NCBI GenBank assembly: GCA_947499565.1
Contig: CANMOV010000001.1
Span: 1,302,001-1,366,000, forward strand
Direction: 5' to 3'
Length of the DNA: 64,000 bases
Origin: an uncultured Croceitalea sp.
Lineage (GTDB): Bacteria; Bacteroidota; Bacteroidia; Flavobacteriales; Flavobacteriaceae
Shown here: positions 35,531 to 45,900 of the stretch, one piece after another
Position numbering within the stretch: position 1 is the first letter of the stretch
Layout of the letters: every line of letters begins with the position of its first letter
Position numbers and translations under genes: made by a program
Notes under the pieces: model-generated
Told to the model about the DNA's origin: nothing
Databases searched by the model: none
The model's input: the letters and a program-made list of their open reading frames with translations, nothing else

Positions 35531-37132
35531 TTAATTTCGTAAAACCAAAAACTTGTTTTTTAGCGGCTCCAATGATTTCATAAGCATGGGGATTAATGTA
35601 GCGCCATATTCCAAATACAATTCTGAAAAATTAAGTTGACGTTCCTGTAAAGATTGATTTGGAAACAATTGATTCTGTAATTCTGTTAGCCTCACTACAT
35701 GGTCCTTTAACTTTCGTTTTTGAGCCTTAAGCAATCGTTTTTCTAAAGCTTCCAAACCTTTCTTTTGTTTTACTTCTTGAGCTTTTACAGCACCCAAGAA
35801 AGACTTGTCTGTTTCTTCCGCAAGCTTATACATATCTGCAAATTGCTCTTCTATTAACTTTTTCTGAGAAGAAAAATCAATATCAATATTGGAAATCTTT
35901 CGAATCTTTTTATTGATAAGTAGATTCTGTTTTAAAAACAAATCTGCCATTGATAAATCCATTTTTTTGACTTTCTCGCTTTGCTTTTCAGTAATTACCA
36001 AAGCGGAATTACGAAGTAAAAGTATGGGAAAAGTAATATCCAAAACTTCAAAATATGCTTTCAACTCAAGCCAATAGGCCAATTCTCCACCTCCACCGAT
36101 ATAACATAAATTAGGAAGAATAACTTCTTGATATAGTGGCCTTGCAATAACATTTGGTGAAAAACGCTCCGGATGAGATTCCAGTTCCTCTTCCAGTTCT
36201 TTAGCGGTAAATTGTATTTCTGTATCATTTACAAAATACGTCCCATCCTTTTCTACAATGCGTTCTCGAAGCCCGTCTTTTAGATAGAAGTAATTAATCT
36301 CTCTTGGATTGACCTGAATTTTATACGTTTCGGAAACGGCTGCTAGTTTTTCAATTGATTTTGATACCACTTGAAAAGGTAGCTGATCAAAAATGTCCTT
36401 TTTGGCGTAAGGTATCAGCAAACGTTTTAAATCTACATCATCTCCGTCCACAATAACCAATCCATATGCGCCAAATAGTTCATTAGCTAAAAAACGTGTA
36501 GCGTCAGTAAGTGTAGCATGCTCTAAATAGGCCTTATGAAACAGTGTTTTTAAGTAGTTAGCATTGTCAGTTTCACCAAATGTACTAGTAATTACTTCTA
36601 AAACTCCTTCTAAACCTTCGGTGGACAAACGCCCTACCCCACCAGAAGTTTCAATATTCCATTGTACTTTCTTCCCATCAAAATTGAAATAGTTAATCTC
36701 ATCAAAATCATGATCCTCAGTAGCCATCCAATATACGGGTATAAAATTGCTATCTGTGTATTCTTGATTAAGCTGCTCAGTAAGATTTATGGTAGAGATT
36801 ATTTTATAAAGGAAATATAGCGGTCCGGTAAACAGATTTAACTGGTGTCCAGTGATTATTGTGAATGAATTCGCCTCTGCTAATAGATCAATATTAGTAC
36901 CAGTGTTTTCCGAAGTGTTTACCTTCTCATATTGCCTCTTTAGAGCTGCGCGCAGGATTTTTCTGTTCTCTTTAGGAAAGCTTTTAGCCTTTTCTTCTAT
37001 TTGAGCTTTAAAATTATTAAGCTCTGGCATTCGATTATAAAAAGGTTTTAGCTCCTTTTTCTTATCTAAATAATCGCAAATTAATTCAGAAAAATATCCG
37101 GTTTCCCGAAAATTGATACAGTCTACTTCCAT
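35531..37132 (-). CDS. bshC: Putative cysteine ligase BshC (bacillithiol biosynthesis)
   Basis: BshC adds cysteine to glucosaminyl-malate, the last step of bacillithiol synthesis. The 533-residue length and the conserved early blocks agree with the family: ITGHQLNLFTGPLYFLYKI (nucleotide-binding HIGH-like region), PVYWMATEDHDFDEINYF, and a later CYIGGGGELAYWLELKAYF. A long C-terminal coiled coil (KKGLEALEKRLLKAQKRKLK) is present as in Bacillus BshC. bshA and bshB are not in this window, as is common because the pathway genes are scattered. Confidence 0.93.
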   Translation of the reverse strand: MEVDCINFRETGYFSELICDYLDKKKELKPFYNRMPELNNFKAQIEEKAKSFPKENRKILRAALKRQYEKVNTSENTGTNIDLLAEANSFTIITGHQLNLFTGPLYFLYKIISTINLTEQLNQEYTDSNFIPVYWMATEDHDFDEINYFNFDGKKVQWNIETSGGVGRLSTEGLEGVLEVITSTFGETDNANYLKTLFHKAYLEHATLTDATRFLANELFGAYGLVIVDGDDVDLKRLLIPYAKKDIFDQLPFQVVSKSIEKLAAVSETYKIQVNPREINYFYLKDGLRERIVEKDGTYFVNDTEIQFTAKELEEELESHPERFSPNVIARPLYQEVILPNLCYIGGGGELAYWLELKAYFEVLDITFPILLLRNSALVITEKQSEKVKKMDLSMADLFLKQNLLINKKIRKISNIDIDFSSQKKLIEEQFADMYKLAEETDKSFLGAVKAQEVKQKKGLEALEKRLLKAQKRKLKDHVVRLTELQNQLFPNQSLQERQLNFSELYLEYGATLIPMLMKSLEPLKNKFLVLRN

Positions 37133-37210
37133 AAAAAGCGTAAAAACGGGGTAAAGATAAGCCTCTTGTATTTTTCCATTCCTAAAAATACGTTAATTGC
37201 TAAATATTGT

Positions 37211-37218
37211 TAGCTTTG
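37211..37218 (+). promoter_or_regulatory. Candidate -7 box (TAGCTTTG)
   Basis: This is a perfect match to the Bacteroidota consensus TAnnTTTG, 25 nt before the ATG of the M14 peptidase gene. No good TTG box is found at the expected -33 distance. Confidence 0.35.
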
Positions 37219-37243
37219 AGTTTACTCAAAAACCAATTAACGT

Positions 37244-39697
37244 ATGAATCGTTTTTTACTCTGCACTACCCTATTCATATCAACCCTACTAACCGCTCAA
37301 AACATAAAATCCCCTTCAGAATTTTTAGGGTATGAATTAGGAACAGAATTTACTAGACATTACGAAGTAGTTGACTACTATGAATATTTGGCCAAAGTTG
37401 CTAAAGATAGAGTTCAATTAACAGAGTATGGCCAAACCAACGAACGTAGACCCTTGTTACTAGCATATGTTTCCTCGGCAACTAATATTTCAAATCTAGA
37501 AACTATACGAGAAGAGCACTTAAAATCAACAGAGGGTTCTGGAAATGCCTCAAAGGCAATAGTTTGGCTAAGTTATAATGTGCATGGTAATGAAAGTGTG
37601 AGTACAGAAGCTTCCATGCAAACCATTTATGAGCTATTAACCAGCAAAAGTTCCTATTTAGAAAATACAGTAGTAATAATGGATCCGTGTATTAATCCTG
37701 ACGGGCGTGACCGTTACAGCAATTGGTATAATCAATATAAAAATACACCTCATCAAATAGATCCAAATAGTAAGGAACACCATGAAGGTTGGTGGAGTGG
37801 ACGTAGTAATCACTACATGTTCGACTTAAATAGGGATTGGGCGTGGCTCACTCAGGTTGAAAGTCAGCAACGAATTAAATTTTACAACAAATGGATGCCG
37901 CATGTGCATGTAGATTTTCATGAACAAGGCGTAAACAATCCTTATTACTTTGCACCAGCAGCAGAGCCTTATCATGAGGTAATTACTAACTTCCAAAGGG
38001 ATTTTCAAGTAACGATTGGTAAAAATCACGCTAAATATTTTGATGCCAATGGTTGGTTTTATTTTACGAAGGAGATTTTTGACCTGTTCTACCCTAGTTA
38101 TGGCGATACCTACCCTACATACAATGGCGCCATTGGAATGACTTATGAGCAGGGTGGTAGTGGCCGCGCTGGTCTTGGAATTACCACACGTATTGGCGAT
38201 ACGCTTACCTTAAAAGACCGTATAGCACATCATCATACCACTGGGCTTTCTACTGTTGAAGTAGCAGCAAACAATGCAGGTAAATTAAACACTGAGTTTA
38301 AAAAATTCTATCAGAGAAAAAATTATAAATACAAAAGTTATGTATTGAATGGTGATAGCGATAAAATTAATGCGCTTGCAAAGCTGTTAAGCCATCATGA
38401 AATTGAATTTGGTAAAGGTAATAATGGCACCGTTAAAGGTTTTAATTACAAAACAAAAACTTCTGGTTCTCTTAAAATGAATGAAAACTCTTTGGTAGTT
38501 TCTACAAACCAGAAGAAAGGTACTATGGTAAAAGTTCTATTTGAACCCAATGCCAAATTGAGCGATTCTTTAACTTATGATATAACTGCTTGGTCTTTAC
38601 CGTATGCTTATGGTTTAGATGCTATTGCATCCACTACAGAAATAAGCAAAACTAAATTTGAAGCAACTAGTGCTCAGAATTCAAATTTAAACAAGGATAC
38701 GTATGCTTATGTAACGGATTGGAATAGCATGGAAGACGCACGATTCTTAGGAAACCTTTTAAAAAAAGGAATAAAAGTAAGAACTAGTTATTCTCCATTT
38801 ACTCTTGAAGGTAAATCGTTTAAACGAGGAAGCCTAATAATTACCAAGGCTGACAATCAAAATCATAAAGATTTTATAGGCACCTTGCAAAAGGTGCTCC
38901 AGGAAAATTCTTCTACACGCCTAACAAGTGTAGAAACAGGTTTTGTAGACTCTGGTAAAGATTTTGGTTCCTCTTATGTTCAAATGATAAACAAACCCAA
39001 AATAGCGGTGCTTTCTGGCGCACCAACTTCTACTCTTCGCTTTGGAGAAATTTGGCACTTTTTTGAACAACAGTTGCATTACCCTGTCACTATTCTAGAC
39101 ACAGACTATTTTAAGCGGATTAATCTAGATGATTATGATGCTTTAGTTTTACCTGGTGGTTGGTATGGTGATTTCTTTAATGAGGACCAGCTAAAAAAAC
39201 TTAAAGCATGGGTGAGCAATGGTGGAAATTTAATTGCCATGGGAGGTGCTATTAAGGCAATTGACGGAGAGAAAGGTTTCAGTATTAAAATGAAAAAAGT
39301 AGAAAAAGATAGTACAGATACAAATCCAATGCCTCATGAAAATTGGCAACGAGAACGTGTTAAAAATGCTATTACTGGTGCCATCTTTAAAGTTAAAGTA
39401 GATAATACACATCCTCTAGCTTATGGTTATGACCAAGAGTATTTTACTTTAAAATTAGGAAATGATGCGTATGATTATTTAGAAAATGGGAATGCCGTCT
39501 ATTTAGAATCAAACACTAAACCAGTTTCCGGTTTTGCGGGCAGCGATGCGCAAAAGAAAATAGGAAAGTCTTTAGTTTTTGGAGTAGAATCTTACGGTTC
39601 TGGAAACGTAATTTATATGATAGATAATCCTTTATTCAGAGGGTTTTGGGAAAATGGTAAATTATTCTTCGCAAATGCACTCTTTATGCTTAACTAA
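37244..39697 (+). CDS. Secreted M14 zinc carboxypeptidase with GATase-like C-terminal domain
   Basis: The 817-residue protein has a signal peptide (cut near LLTAQN). The M14 domain has zinc ligands in YNVHGNES (HxxE, near residue 113) and the third His in HVHVDFHEQG, with a downstream YEQGGSGRAG that may supply the catalytic Glu. From about residue 580 a class I glutamine-amidotransferase-like fold follows (YDALVLPGGWYGDFF, SNGGNLIAMGGAIKAI); no catalytic Cys is evident, so it is probably a binding domain. It likely trims peptides in the periplasm or outside the cell. A promoter-like -7 box lies upstream. Confidence 0.88.
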   Translation: MNRFLLCTTLFISTLLTAQNIKSPSEFLGYELGTEFTRHYEVVDYYEYLAKVAKDRVQLTEYGQTNERRPLLLAYVSSATNISNLETIREEHLKSTEGSGNASKAIVWLSYNVHGNESVSTEASMQTIYELLTSKSSYLENTVVIMDPCINPDGRDRYSNWYNQYKNTPHQIDPNSKEHHEGWWSGRSNHYMFDLNRDWAWLTQVESQQRIKFYNKWMPHVHVDFHEQGVNNPYYFAPAAEPYHEVITNFQRDFQVTIGKNHAKYFDANGWFYFTKEIFDLFYPSYGDTYPTYNGAIGMTYEQGGSGRAGLGITTRIGDTLTLKDRIAHHHTTGLSTVEVAANNAGKLNTEFKKFYQRKNYKYKSYVLNGDSDKINALAKLLSHHEIEFGKGNNGTVKGFNYKTKTSGSLKMNENSLVVSTNQKKGTMVKVLFEPNAKLSDSLTYDITAWSLPYAYGLDAIASTTEISKTKFEATSAQNSNLNKDTYAYVTDWNSMEDARFLGNLLKKGIKVRTSYSPFTLEGKSFKRGSLIITKADNQNHKDFIGTLQKVLQENSSTRLTSVETGFVDSGKDFGSSYVQMINKPKIAVLSGAPTSTLRFGEIWHFFEQQLHYPVTILDTDYFKRINLDDYDALVLPGGWYGDFFNEDQLKKLKAWVSNGGNLIAMGGAIKAIDGEKGFSIKMKKVEKDSTDTNPMPHENWQRERVKNAITGAIFKVKVDNTHPLAYGYDQEYFTLKLGNDAYDYLENGNAVYLESNTKPVSGFAGSDAQKKIGKSLVFGVESYGSGNVIYMIDNPLFRGFWENGKLFFANALFMLN

Positions 39698-39708
39698 GAT
39701 TTTTGATT

Positions 39709-40590
39709 ATGAAAAACACCATAGTTATATGTATGGCCCTTTCTTTTACGGCTTTTGGGATAGCTCAAAATATAATAACATTACCTAATAAAGGTGGGGA
39801 GGCGATTTTATGGGATGGTCCAGAAAAAGAATTTTATTCGCAAATATGGCAAACGCAAGTTGTTACTAATGTTTCCAAACCAACGATGGAAGTTTTTAGA
39901 CCTTCAGATAAAATTAATACTGGAACAGCTGTTATTGTAGCACCGGGAGGTGGATTGTATGCCCATAGTATAAATAGTGAAGGAAATGATGTAGGTAGAT
40001 GGTTAAGTGAAAAAGGAATTACAGCATTTGTACTTAAATATAGATTAGTACCAACTGGCAAGGATGGTGTAGCTGAGATAACGGAGCTCTCCACAACAAA
40101 TCCCCAAAAAATTTTAGAAGAGGTTGCTAAAGTTTTACCGCTTTCGATTGAAGATGGATTAAATGCGATTGCGCATGTTAGGGAAAATGCTGCTGCCTAT
40201 AATATTAATCCATCAAAAATTGGCTTTATGGGGTTTTCTGCTGGAGGAGCAGTAACTATGGGTGTTGGGTATAACTATTCCAAAGAAAACTGCCCCAATT
40301 TTTTAGTGCCTGTCTATGCTTGGACAGATGTAATTACTGTAAAAGAACCTAAAGATGATATACCACCTACGCTACTAATTTGTGCAACGGATGACCCGCT
40401 AGGGTTAGCCAAAGGTTCAATTGAGCTTTATGAATCCTTAAGAAAATCTGGTAAGTCTGTAGCACTCCATATGTATTCCAAAGGAGGTCATGGCTTTGGT
40501 ATGAAAAAACAGGGATTACCATCAGATAATTGGATCGAGCGTTTTTATGAATGGTCCATTACTGAAGGTATTACGGAACCCAAAAAGTAA
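39709..40590 (+). CDS. Secreted alpha/beta-hydrolase (carbohydrate esterase-like)
   Basis: The protein (293 residues from ATG 39709) has a signal peptide (MKNTIVICMALSF to GIAQN). An oxyanion-side GGG appears in VIVAPGGGLYAH, the nucleophile elbow in GFMGFSAGGA, a likely Asp in CATDDPLG and the His in KGGHGFGM. This layout is like BD-FAE and acetylxylan-type esterases. It is followed after 3 nt by a GDSL/SGNH hydrolase and then a GH20 enzyme, so removal of acyl groups from a polysaccharide or glycoconjugate is likely. The exact ester is unknown. Confidence 0.85.
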   Translation: MKNTIVICMALSFTAFGIAQNIITLPNKGGEAILWDGPEKEFYSQIWQTQVVTNVSKPTMEVFRPSDKINTGTAVIVAPGGGLYAHSINSEGNDVGRWLSEKGITAFVLKYRLVPTGKDGVAEITELSTTNPQKILEEVAKVLPLSIEDGLNAIAHVRENAAAYNINPSKIGFMGFSAGGAVTMGVGYNYSKENCPNFLVPVYAWTDVITVKEPKDDIPPTLLICATDDPLGLAKGSIELYESLRKSGKSVALHMYSKGGHGFGMKKQGLPSDNWIERFYEWSITEGITEPKK

Positions 40591-40593
40591 AAC

Positions 40594-41238
40594 ATGAGAT
40601 TTAGTTTTTTTATTACCCTTTCCTTTATTTTTTTATTTAACCTTAATGCACAAAACGCATTTCAAAAAGAAGTAGATGAGATTGTAAAAAGAAATGATTC
40701 TATCTGGGATAGTACCAAAGAGACCATTGTTTTTACAGGAAGTTCTAGTATTCGTTTTTGGAAAGATGTACAAGAACGTTTTCCCAAACAACATATTCTA
40801 AATACTGGATTTGGAGGTTCGCAGGCATTGGACTTATTATATCATCTGGAAAGCTTGGTGTTACACTATAACCCAAAGAAAGTATTTATTTACGAAGGTG
40901 ATAACGATATTTTTTCCAAAAAGAGACCAAAAGAGGTTGTTCAAACAACCCAAGCTATCATTCAGCTAATAAAGAAAGAAAATCCAAATACTAGTATTAT
41001 TTTAATCTCCGCAAAACCTAGTATTGCCAGATGGCGACTTCGAGGAAAGTATAGACGTTTAAACCGAAGACTGGAAAAACTTACTTTATCAGACATAAAT
41101 TTATCTTATGCAAACGTATGGGATATTATGCTTAATGGCAGAAAAGTAAAAAAGGATATTTTCATTGAAGATGGATTGCATATGAACGCTAAAGGGTATG
41201 AACTTTGGTATCAAAAAATAAAAACACATATGAAATGA
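40594..41238 (+). CDS. Secreted SGNH/GDSL hydrolase
   Basis: The 214-residue protein has a signal peptide (cut after LNAQ). The four SGNH blocks are visible: FTGSSSIRFW (block I Ser), GFGGSQALDLL (block II Gly), EGDNDIF (block III Asn) and DGLHMNAKGY (block V Asp and His). It is likely an esterase acting on acetylated sugars or lipids. It sits between an alpha/beta-hydrolase and a GH20 gene, overlapping the latter by 4 nt, so the three are probably one operon. Confidence 0.9.
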   Translation: MRFSFFITLSFIFLFNLNAQNAFQKEVDEIVKRNDSIWDSTKETIVFTGSSSIRFWKDVQERFPKQHILNTGFGGSQALDLLYHLESLVLHYNPKKVFIYEGDNDIFSKKRPKEVVQTTQAIIQLIKKENPNTSIILISAKPSIARWRLRGKYRRLNRRLEKLTLSDINLSYANVWDIMLNGRKVKKDIFIEDGLHMNAKGYELWYQKIKTHMK

Positions 41239-42848
41239 TAAAATCCATTTTTTTCAAAAGCCTTATACTATTATGTTTAATCGCTGGCATCTCTTCTTGT
41301 GCTGAAAAAAAGGAACAACTTATTCTTCCAGAAACAGATTTAGCAAAAGAGGCACTAATTCCAATACCCTTAAAAATAATACCAACAAATTCCGCTTTTG
41401 CACTAGACCAATTCACAGCGATTTATACTTCTCCACGCAGTGAGGGGTTAAATAGGGTTGGCGCTTTCCTTTCAGAGAAAATTAATTCTAAAACTGGTTT
41501 ACGTTTACCTGTAAATACTATAGAGGGAACAACTGTAGATCGAATAATCTATATAAATCAAGTTGATAGTTCTGAGCTTGAAGAAAAAGAGTCCTACCAA
41601 CTCTATATTAAAAAAGATTCTATCATTTTAAATGCAAAAACTGCTGAAGGTGCTTTTAGAGGAGTTCAAACTTTAAGGCAGCTAATCCCAGAAAAAAGTA
41701 ACGATACTTTAAATAAACGCGTTATTTGGCCAATTCCTACGGGTAAAATTATAGATCAACCCAATTTTGTATATAGAGGAGCCATGTTAGATGTTGCTCG
41801 ACATTTTTTTAGTGTTGAAGATGTGAAGAAGTATATAGATTTACTAGCTTATTATAAAATAAATGCGCTTCATCTACATTTAACCGATGATCAGGGTTGG
41901 CGTATAGAAATTAAGTCTTGGCCAAGATTGACAGAGGTTGGAGGAAGCACAGAAGTTGGTGGCGAAGCTGGTGGGTTTTATACACAAGAAGATTATAAAG
42001 AAATTGTAGCTTATGCTGGTAAACATCATATGATGATTATACCAGAGGTTGATATGCCTGGGCACACGAATGCTGCATCCGTTGCTTATCCTTTCTTAAA
42101 CGGAAATGGTAAAACTCCTAAACTTTATGAAGGCACCCATGTAGGTTTCAGCACTTTTGACACCAGAAAGGATACTGTTTATGCTTTTATTGATGATGTA
42201 GTAAGAGAAATAACAGCTATGACTCCTAGCCCTTACTTTCACATAGGAGGTGATGAAAGTCATGTTACCAAAAAGAAGGATTTCATTTACTTCATTGACC
42301 GTGTTGAGAAAATTGTTCAAAAGCATGGAAAGCAGATGATTGGTTGGGACGAAGCGGCTAAAGCAAATTTAGATTCATCGTCTATAGCTCAGTTCTGGAA
42401 TAGTAAAGAAAATGCAACAACTGCTGTAGAGAAAGGTATGAAAGTGATATTATCACCAGCAAAAAAAGCTTATTTAGACATGCAATATGACCCGCTTTCT
42501 AAACATGGCTTGCATTGGGCTGCATATATTCCAGTGGATACTGCTTATGTTTGGACACCAGAAACGTATAGTGGAATTCCCAAAGAAAATATTTTAGGGG
42601 TGGAAGCGCCACTATGGTCAGAGACTATTAGCAATATTTCAGAATTAGAATATTTAGCTTTTCCTAGAGCTATTGGATACTCAGAATTAAGTTGGTCTAC
42701 AGAAGAAAATAGGAATTGGGATGACTTTAAAGAAAGACTAGCAAAACAAGCTCCTTTTTTAGAGCGTATGAACGTTAACTACTACCCCTCTAAACTTATT
42801 GATTGGAAAAAGAGCGAACATTCAATTGAAACTATTCAAAAGGATTAA
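41235..42848 (+). CDS. Lipoprotein beta-N-acetylhexosaminidase, GH20
   Basis: GH20 enzymes release terminal N-acetylhexosamine by substrate-assisted catalysis. The conserved acidic pair is in FHIGGDESH (HxGGDE, near residue 340). FVYRGAMLDVARHFF, LHLHLTDDQGWRIEI and MPGHTNAA precede it, and an ATP-independent chitobiase-type N-domain lies at the start. The lipobox GISSC marks a lipoprotein (536 residues). ATG 41235 overlaps the SGNH stop. With the upstream esterases it likely degrades chitin-derived or glycoprotein sugars. No SusC/SusD pair is nearby. A strong terminator follows. Confidence 0.94.
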   Translation: MIKSIFFKSLILLCLIAGISSCAEKKEQLILPETDLAKEALIPIPLKIIPTNSAFALDQFTAIYTSPRSEGLNRVGAFLSEKINSKTGLRLPVNTIEGTTVDRIIYINQVDSSELEEKESYQLYIKKDSIILNAKTAEGAFRGVQTLRQLIPEKSNDTLNKRVIWPIPTGKIIDQPNFVYRGAMLDVARHFFSVEDVKKYIDLLAYYKINALHLHLTDDQGWRIEIKSWPRLTEVGGSTEVGGEAGGFYTQEDYKEIVAYAGKHHMMIIPEVDMPGHTNAASVAYPFLNGNGKTPKLYEGTHVGFSTFDTRKDTVYAFIDDVVREITAMTPSPYFHIGGDESHVTKKKDFIYFIDRVEKIVQKHGKQMIGWDEAAKANLDSSSIAQFWNSKENATTAVEKGMKVILSPAKKAYLDMQYDPLSKHGLHWAAYIPVDTAYVWTPETYSGIPKENILGVEAPLWSETISNISELEYLAFPRAIGYSELSWSTEENRNWDDFKERLAKQAPFLERMNVNYYPSKLIDWKKSEHSIETIQKD

Positions 42849-42870
42849 TACCTTTTTTAAAAGAAATTAA

Positions 42871-42903
42871 AAATGGCAGCAGTTTTATAAACTGCTGCCA
42901 TTT
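42871..42903. terminator. Bidirectional terminator between convergent genes
   Basis: A perfect 15-bp inverted repeat (AAATGGCAGCAGTTT with its complement) encloses a 3-nt TAT loop, 22 nt after the GH20 stop and 9 nt before the convergent amidohydrolase stop. A- and T-rich ends allow use from both sides. Confidence 0.92.
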
Positions 42904-42911
42904 GCTTTTTG

Positions 42912-45900
42912 TTACTTTTTTAAACCTGGTAATCCCTCAGGCTTCTTTGTTTGCCATAAGAAAGGAGCCGCTTTTTGTTCTTTAGGCCATACCTCATCCA
43001 AAGAATTAGCATCGTAAACCTTTCCATTTTTAACCACATGAGAAATAGTGTTTGTATTTCTGAGGTTTGTCAATGGATTCTCATTAAGAATAATAATATC
43101 TGCAAGCTTTCCAACTTCTAAGCTTCCTAAATCACCATCTAAGCCAATTGCTTCTGCTCCAACTATTGTTGCGACACGTAGTGCATCATGATTATTCATT
43201 CCAGCACTTGCAACACTCCATAACTCCCAATGGAAACCTAGTCCCTGTAATTGTCCATGACTACCGATTCCTGCAAGCCCATCAGCCTCAACTAACTCTT
43301 TCATAAACTCGGCATGCTTTTTAAATACATGCTCTTCATCCATAAACCATCCTGGTCTTCTTCTAGATTTTCTAGCTAAATCTCCATAAGGAGTAAAATA
43401 TTGTATCTTTTCATCTCCCCATACATTTTCCCGAGAATAATAGTAGTTTTCTGCCCATGGACCACCATATGAAACCAATAATGTAGGTGTAACTGCCATC
43501 TTAGACTCAGCAACAGTCTTTAAAACATCATCATAAATTGGATAAATTGGGAAAGAGTGCTCATGTCCTGGATACCCATCTAATAACTGTGTCATATTCA
43601 ACTTAAAATCTAATCCACCTTCAGTAGTTGGCATCAATTTTAATTCTTTACAAGCTTCAATAACCCATTGGCGTTGCTGTCTATTCCCTACTAAATACAT
43701 CTTAATAGTTTTAGTATCAAAATAGTTGCTGTATTGTTTGAGTACATCTTTGGTTTGTTCCAAACTATTAAGTTTATAAAACCAAAAGCCAAGTCCTGGT
43801 CCTGTGCTGTATATCCTTGGACCATCTAACTGACCAGATTCAACCATATCAGCATACGTTAATACATCGGTTGTTCCTGTTTGTGGGTCGCGTGTTGTAG
43901 TAACCCCATAGGCCAAATTTGCAGAATAAGACCAAACCTGATTTTTGTGAATACCCCATGCTGGTCGCATATGAGCATGGACATCTACAAAACCAGGCAC
44001 TATTGTTTTACCACTTACATTTATCTCTTTAGTACCATTAGGTATAGTAAGACTGCCTGAAGCTCCAATCGCTTTAATTCTGTTGTTCTCAATAAGAATA
44101 TCTCCATTTTCAATAACATTCTTACCTTCCATGGTTATTAAGCGACCTCCTTTAAGTAATAGATTACCCTTAGGAATATCTCTTTTGTAAGGTACTTTTA
44201 TATGTACTTCATCGGCCTCAAATTTCTTCTCTTCCTTTTTGTCCTTGTCATCTTTTTTATCTGTCTTAGTTGAATCAGATTTTTTTTCCGTCTTCTTTAG
44301 TTCTTTCTCCTTCTTTTTTGCTGCGGCAATGCTATCAGTAAATTTTTGTCCAGCAGCTAAATCATAACCAAAAAAACTTGATCCTAAAGACCAATGTACT
44401 TTCTTACTATCCGACGACCATACGGGAAACTCTCCCCCCATAACCGTTAATTTAACAGCAGGGAAAGCAGCATTGTCAGCCTTAGCTAAAGAAATTGTAG
44501 GCGTTTTTCCATACCTTGGAATAGTTACTTTATAAACATCATTATTAATTTTTGCCAATACAGATTTACCATCTGGTGAAATACGAATCTCCTGAGGCTG
44601 TGAAGACTGATCATTTGGTTCTTCATATCCATTCTTTCCTGATAAGATATCATGACCTCCAAAAGCATCATGAAAAATATCTTGAGAACCATAGGTCACT
44701 ATTCCTTTCAACTTTAAATGCTCTTTGATATCTGTACCATCCCATCGCATTGAAATTAAACCTTTACCACCTTGGTAGAGATAAACTCTATCATCAACTT
44801 TAGTAAAATGAGGTCTTACCCTACCTTTTGTTTTATCAATAATAGTAATAGTTCCACCATCAGCATTTATCCAAACTAAATCTTCAGCTGTTCTTCTGGA
44901 TAACGGACCGACTAAATCTTCAAAAACTTGTGCGCTTCCGCGGTGAAATGCTATTCTATTAGAATTATACGACCATTCAGGATAGGTGTAAACACCAGAA
45001 GTATTAGTCAATTTAGAAATTCTTGCTCTACCATCAACATTGACCTTATAAACATCTCCACCACCTTGCTTCCATGTTGTGAAGACCAAAAACTTACCAT
45101 CTGGTGACCATGAAGGATGTGCTTCTATAAAATCATTAGTTGTTAATCTTCTTGGAGTACCGTTAGGGTAATCCATTACATACAATCTATTTAAAGCAGT
45201 AAATGCCAATTTTGAGCCATCTGGCGAAGGTTTTGCATTTCTTATCTGTGTGGCAAAAGCTTCTGCATCATCTGTTATAGGATATTTAAACTGTAACAAC
45301 GGCCCCATGTCCAGTTTAACATCTGCACTAAATGGAATTTCAGTAGCCGTATTATTTGCGATGGAAATCGAATAAATTTTCCCACCATAAGAAGCAATTA
45401 AATTTTTACTGTCCGGAGTAAAAGACATTGCTGGCAACACACCTAATGGTGCTATTGATTCTTGCTCATCGCGCTGCACCGGATATGCAAGCCATTCCTC
45501 ATTTCCTGTTTTTAGGTTTCTTATCACCAAACCTGTTTCCGCTTCAAAACGGGTACCGAATACCAACCAATTCCCATCTGGTGATAAGGTTGGTGTAAAA
45601 GCAGAACCATACTTTGATGTAATTGTTGCCATATCACTATCCTCCATATCATAAGTACCTATTTGATATTGAGGTAGCTGCGCATTGTAATTCCATGAGT
45701 TCCTTCGTTGAGAGAAGTATAATAATTTTCCATCAGCCGAGAAAGCTGGATCTATTAGTTTAATATTTTTTGGTTCCCCCACTAGCTGACTGCCAGAACC
45801 ACCATCTTTATGATAGATATGTGGTTTAATATTTCTTCTTCCTTTAACACCTACAATATAGTCTCCATCTGGAGTCCACTCCGCAGAAAAGAAATTATGC

